Shown one piece after another: positions 62,960-64,000 of a stretch of DNA of 64,000 bases. The first letter of the stretch is position 1. Every line of letters starts with the position of its first letter. The translations under genes and the position numbers were made by a program. This DNA comes from Embiotoca jacksoni. Lineage: Eukaryota; Chordata; Actinopteri; Embiotocidae. The stretch lies in the NCBI GenBank assembly GCA_022577435.1, contig JAKOON010000021.1, positions 6,574,501 to 6,638,500 of the forward strand, read 5' to 3'. Under the pieces are notes generated by a model that saw only the letters and a program-made list of their open reading frames with translations, was not told the DNA's origin and searched no databases.

Positions 62960-64000
62960 TAACATTTGGTAGAAAAGCAGCTTTAGTTTAGCTGGAAAGC
63001 ATCTCAGCACATTTACTCAAGTAGTATACTTACAAAGACTGTTTGACATTTTGTGAAATACAATTATTTGCATTGTTGCCAAATGTCAGATGAAACAGTT
63101 GACGAAACCACATTGTAATGTTTGATTGGTAAATTTGAACAGACAAGTTAAGTTAAGCTAACAGTTGGCTGTCCTGCAGGTTCATATTAAGACTGGTATC
63201 ACTCTTCTCAAATATTCCGTAAGAAATCCTCCAACTGTACTTCCCAATATGTTAATCTATTATTTTAAGACGGTGAAATTTGTCTTACTAAAGGATCATA
63301 TTTAACTAAATAAAAACCTGCATTAAAGACTTTTTGAAGGAACTTGACATCTTAAATGTCTATTAGGAAATCAATCAGGAAAGAAGCAGCATTTTTTCAA
63401 ACCTTCTTATTTAAAAAAAGATTTTGTTCCAGAAGATTATATTTTAAGGCTTTGTAAATTGCAGTAGTAACTCATTTTATAATAACTCCTCATCTGCTGA
63501 GTGGGACCTTTTCCAGCCACTTTCCATCAAGAGAAATGTCAGATGTCGAGAGATAAGCTGATTTCTCTCCAAGTTGTTTTGTCTGAATGTCAACACTGCG
63601 TGACACACCTGAAGCCTTATCTCATCCTGTATTGTTACTCTAACAGGGTTGTGAATGGGCCCAAAATGCTGGGAGCGTGAAATTGGTCAACATGCTGTCA
63701 ACAGAGCTCAAGAGATCATTACAGATTTTCCCCAATCCTATTACAGAGAGTACATTTATAATGACTGAATGAGACTCCAAATATTTGTCTTCGTGTAAAA
63801 CCAGAATATTTCCACAAAGCAGGGACCATCTGAAGTTCATTTGTTCCCCTTCAGTTTTTCTCTTAAACCCAGAGGCTGTTTCTTTTTCACAGTTTATACA
63901 ATCAAGTTTACAAAATCAAGAACTAATCAGAGGAGAAATAAACAAGTAAAACGCTGATACCGCTTCATTTAAACAGGAGAAAATTGAGTTTTTAACAACG
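62960..64000. other. Window end, nothing recognised
   Basis: AT-rich sequence with no exon, RNA gene or clear repeat that I could support. Confidence 0.5.

Noticed and set aside
62490..62960. 156-codon minus-strand open frame
   Set aside because: Spans almost exactly a MITE-like element with inverted ends; no protein motif, and such elements are non-coding.

Overview
The window is nuclear DNA from a ray-finned fish, most likely a percomorph teleost. The genes are split by GT-AG introns and each matches a vertebrate family. Introns and spacers are rich in (CA)n microsatellites, Tc1-like transposons and short dispersed repeats of the kind seen in teleosts. Six protein-coding genes could be assembled exon by exon; five are complete at the coding level and one runs off the left edge.

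Layout. 1-1603: 5' part of atpaf2 (minus strand, three exons, then leaves the window). 1604-2268: short divergent promoter with three CCAAT boxes. 2269-6480: gid4 (plus, six exons), with a decayed Tc1-like transposase in intron 2. About 6.5-15.6 kb: long 3' flank and spacer, no gene recognised. 15786-18706: noxo1 (plus, eight exons, TATA promoter). 19.6-27.6 kb: spacer with a nearly full-length Tc1-like transposon at 24004-25639. 27658-38794: tex2 (minus, eleven coding exons), with a probable 5' UTR exon near 42979-43080. 45856-47252: neurl2 (plus, two exons). 48883-50902: msrb1 (plus, four exons), a selenoprotein gene with an in-frame TGA at 49960-49962 and a SECIS-like stem-loop near 50973-51039. 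51.5-64 kb: no gene established. This end holds microsatellites, a 33-bp minisatellite, an AT-rich tandem array, several inverted-repeat elements and one weak exon-like stretch at about 57.2 kb.

The genes do not form one pathway. ATPAF2 helps assemble mitochondrial F1 ATPase, GID4 is the substrate receptor of the GID/CTLH ubiquitin ligase, NOXO1 organises the NOX1-type NADPH oxidase, TEX2 is an ER SMP-domain lipid-transfer protein, NEURL2 is a SOCS-box ubiquitin-ligase adaptor, and MSRB1 reduces methionine-R-sulfoxide. NOXO1 (makes oxidants) and MSRB1 (repairs oxidised methionine) are also close together in human 16p13.3, so their shared presence looks like ancestral linkage. ATPAF2-GID4 is an ancestral head-to-head pair.

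I found no convincing undescribed system. The strongest points for a second look are the recoded TGA, which a naive ORF scan misses; a hairpin-bearing segment duplicated between two tex2 introns next to (CA)n tracts; the Tc1 copy that lost a catalytic aspartate; and the repeat-dense 57-60 kb region with a long imperfect palindrome. Family names come from recognition of protein sequence, not from a database search.
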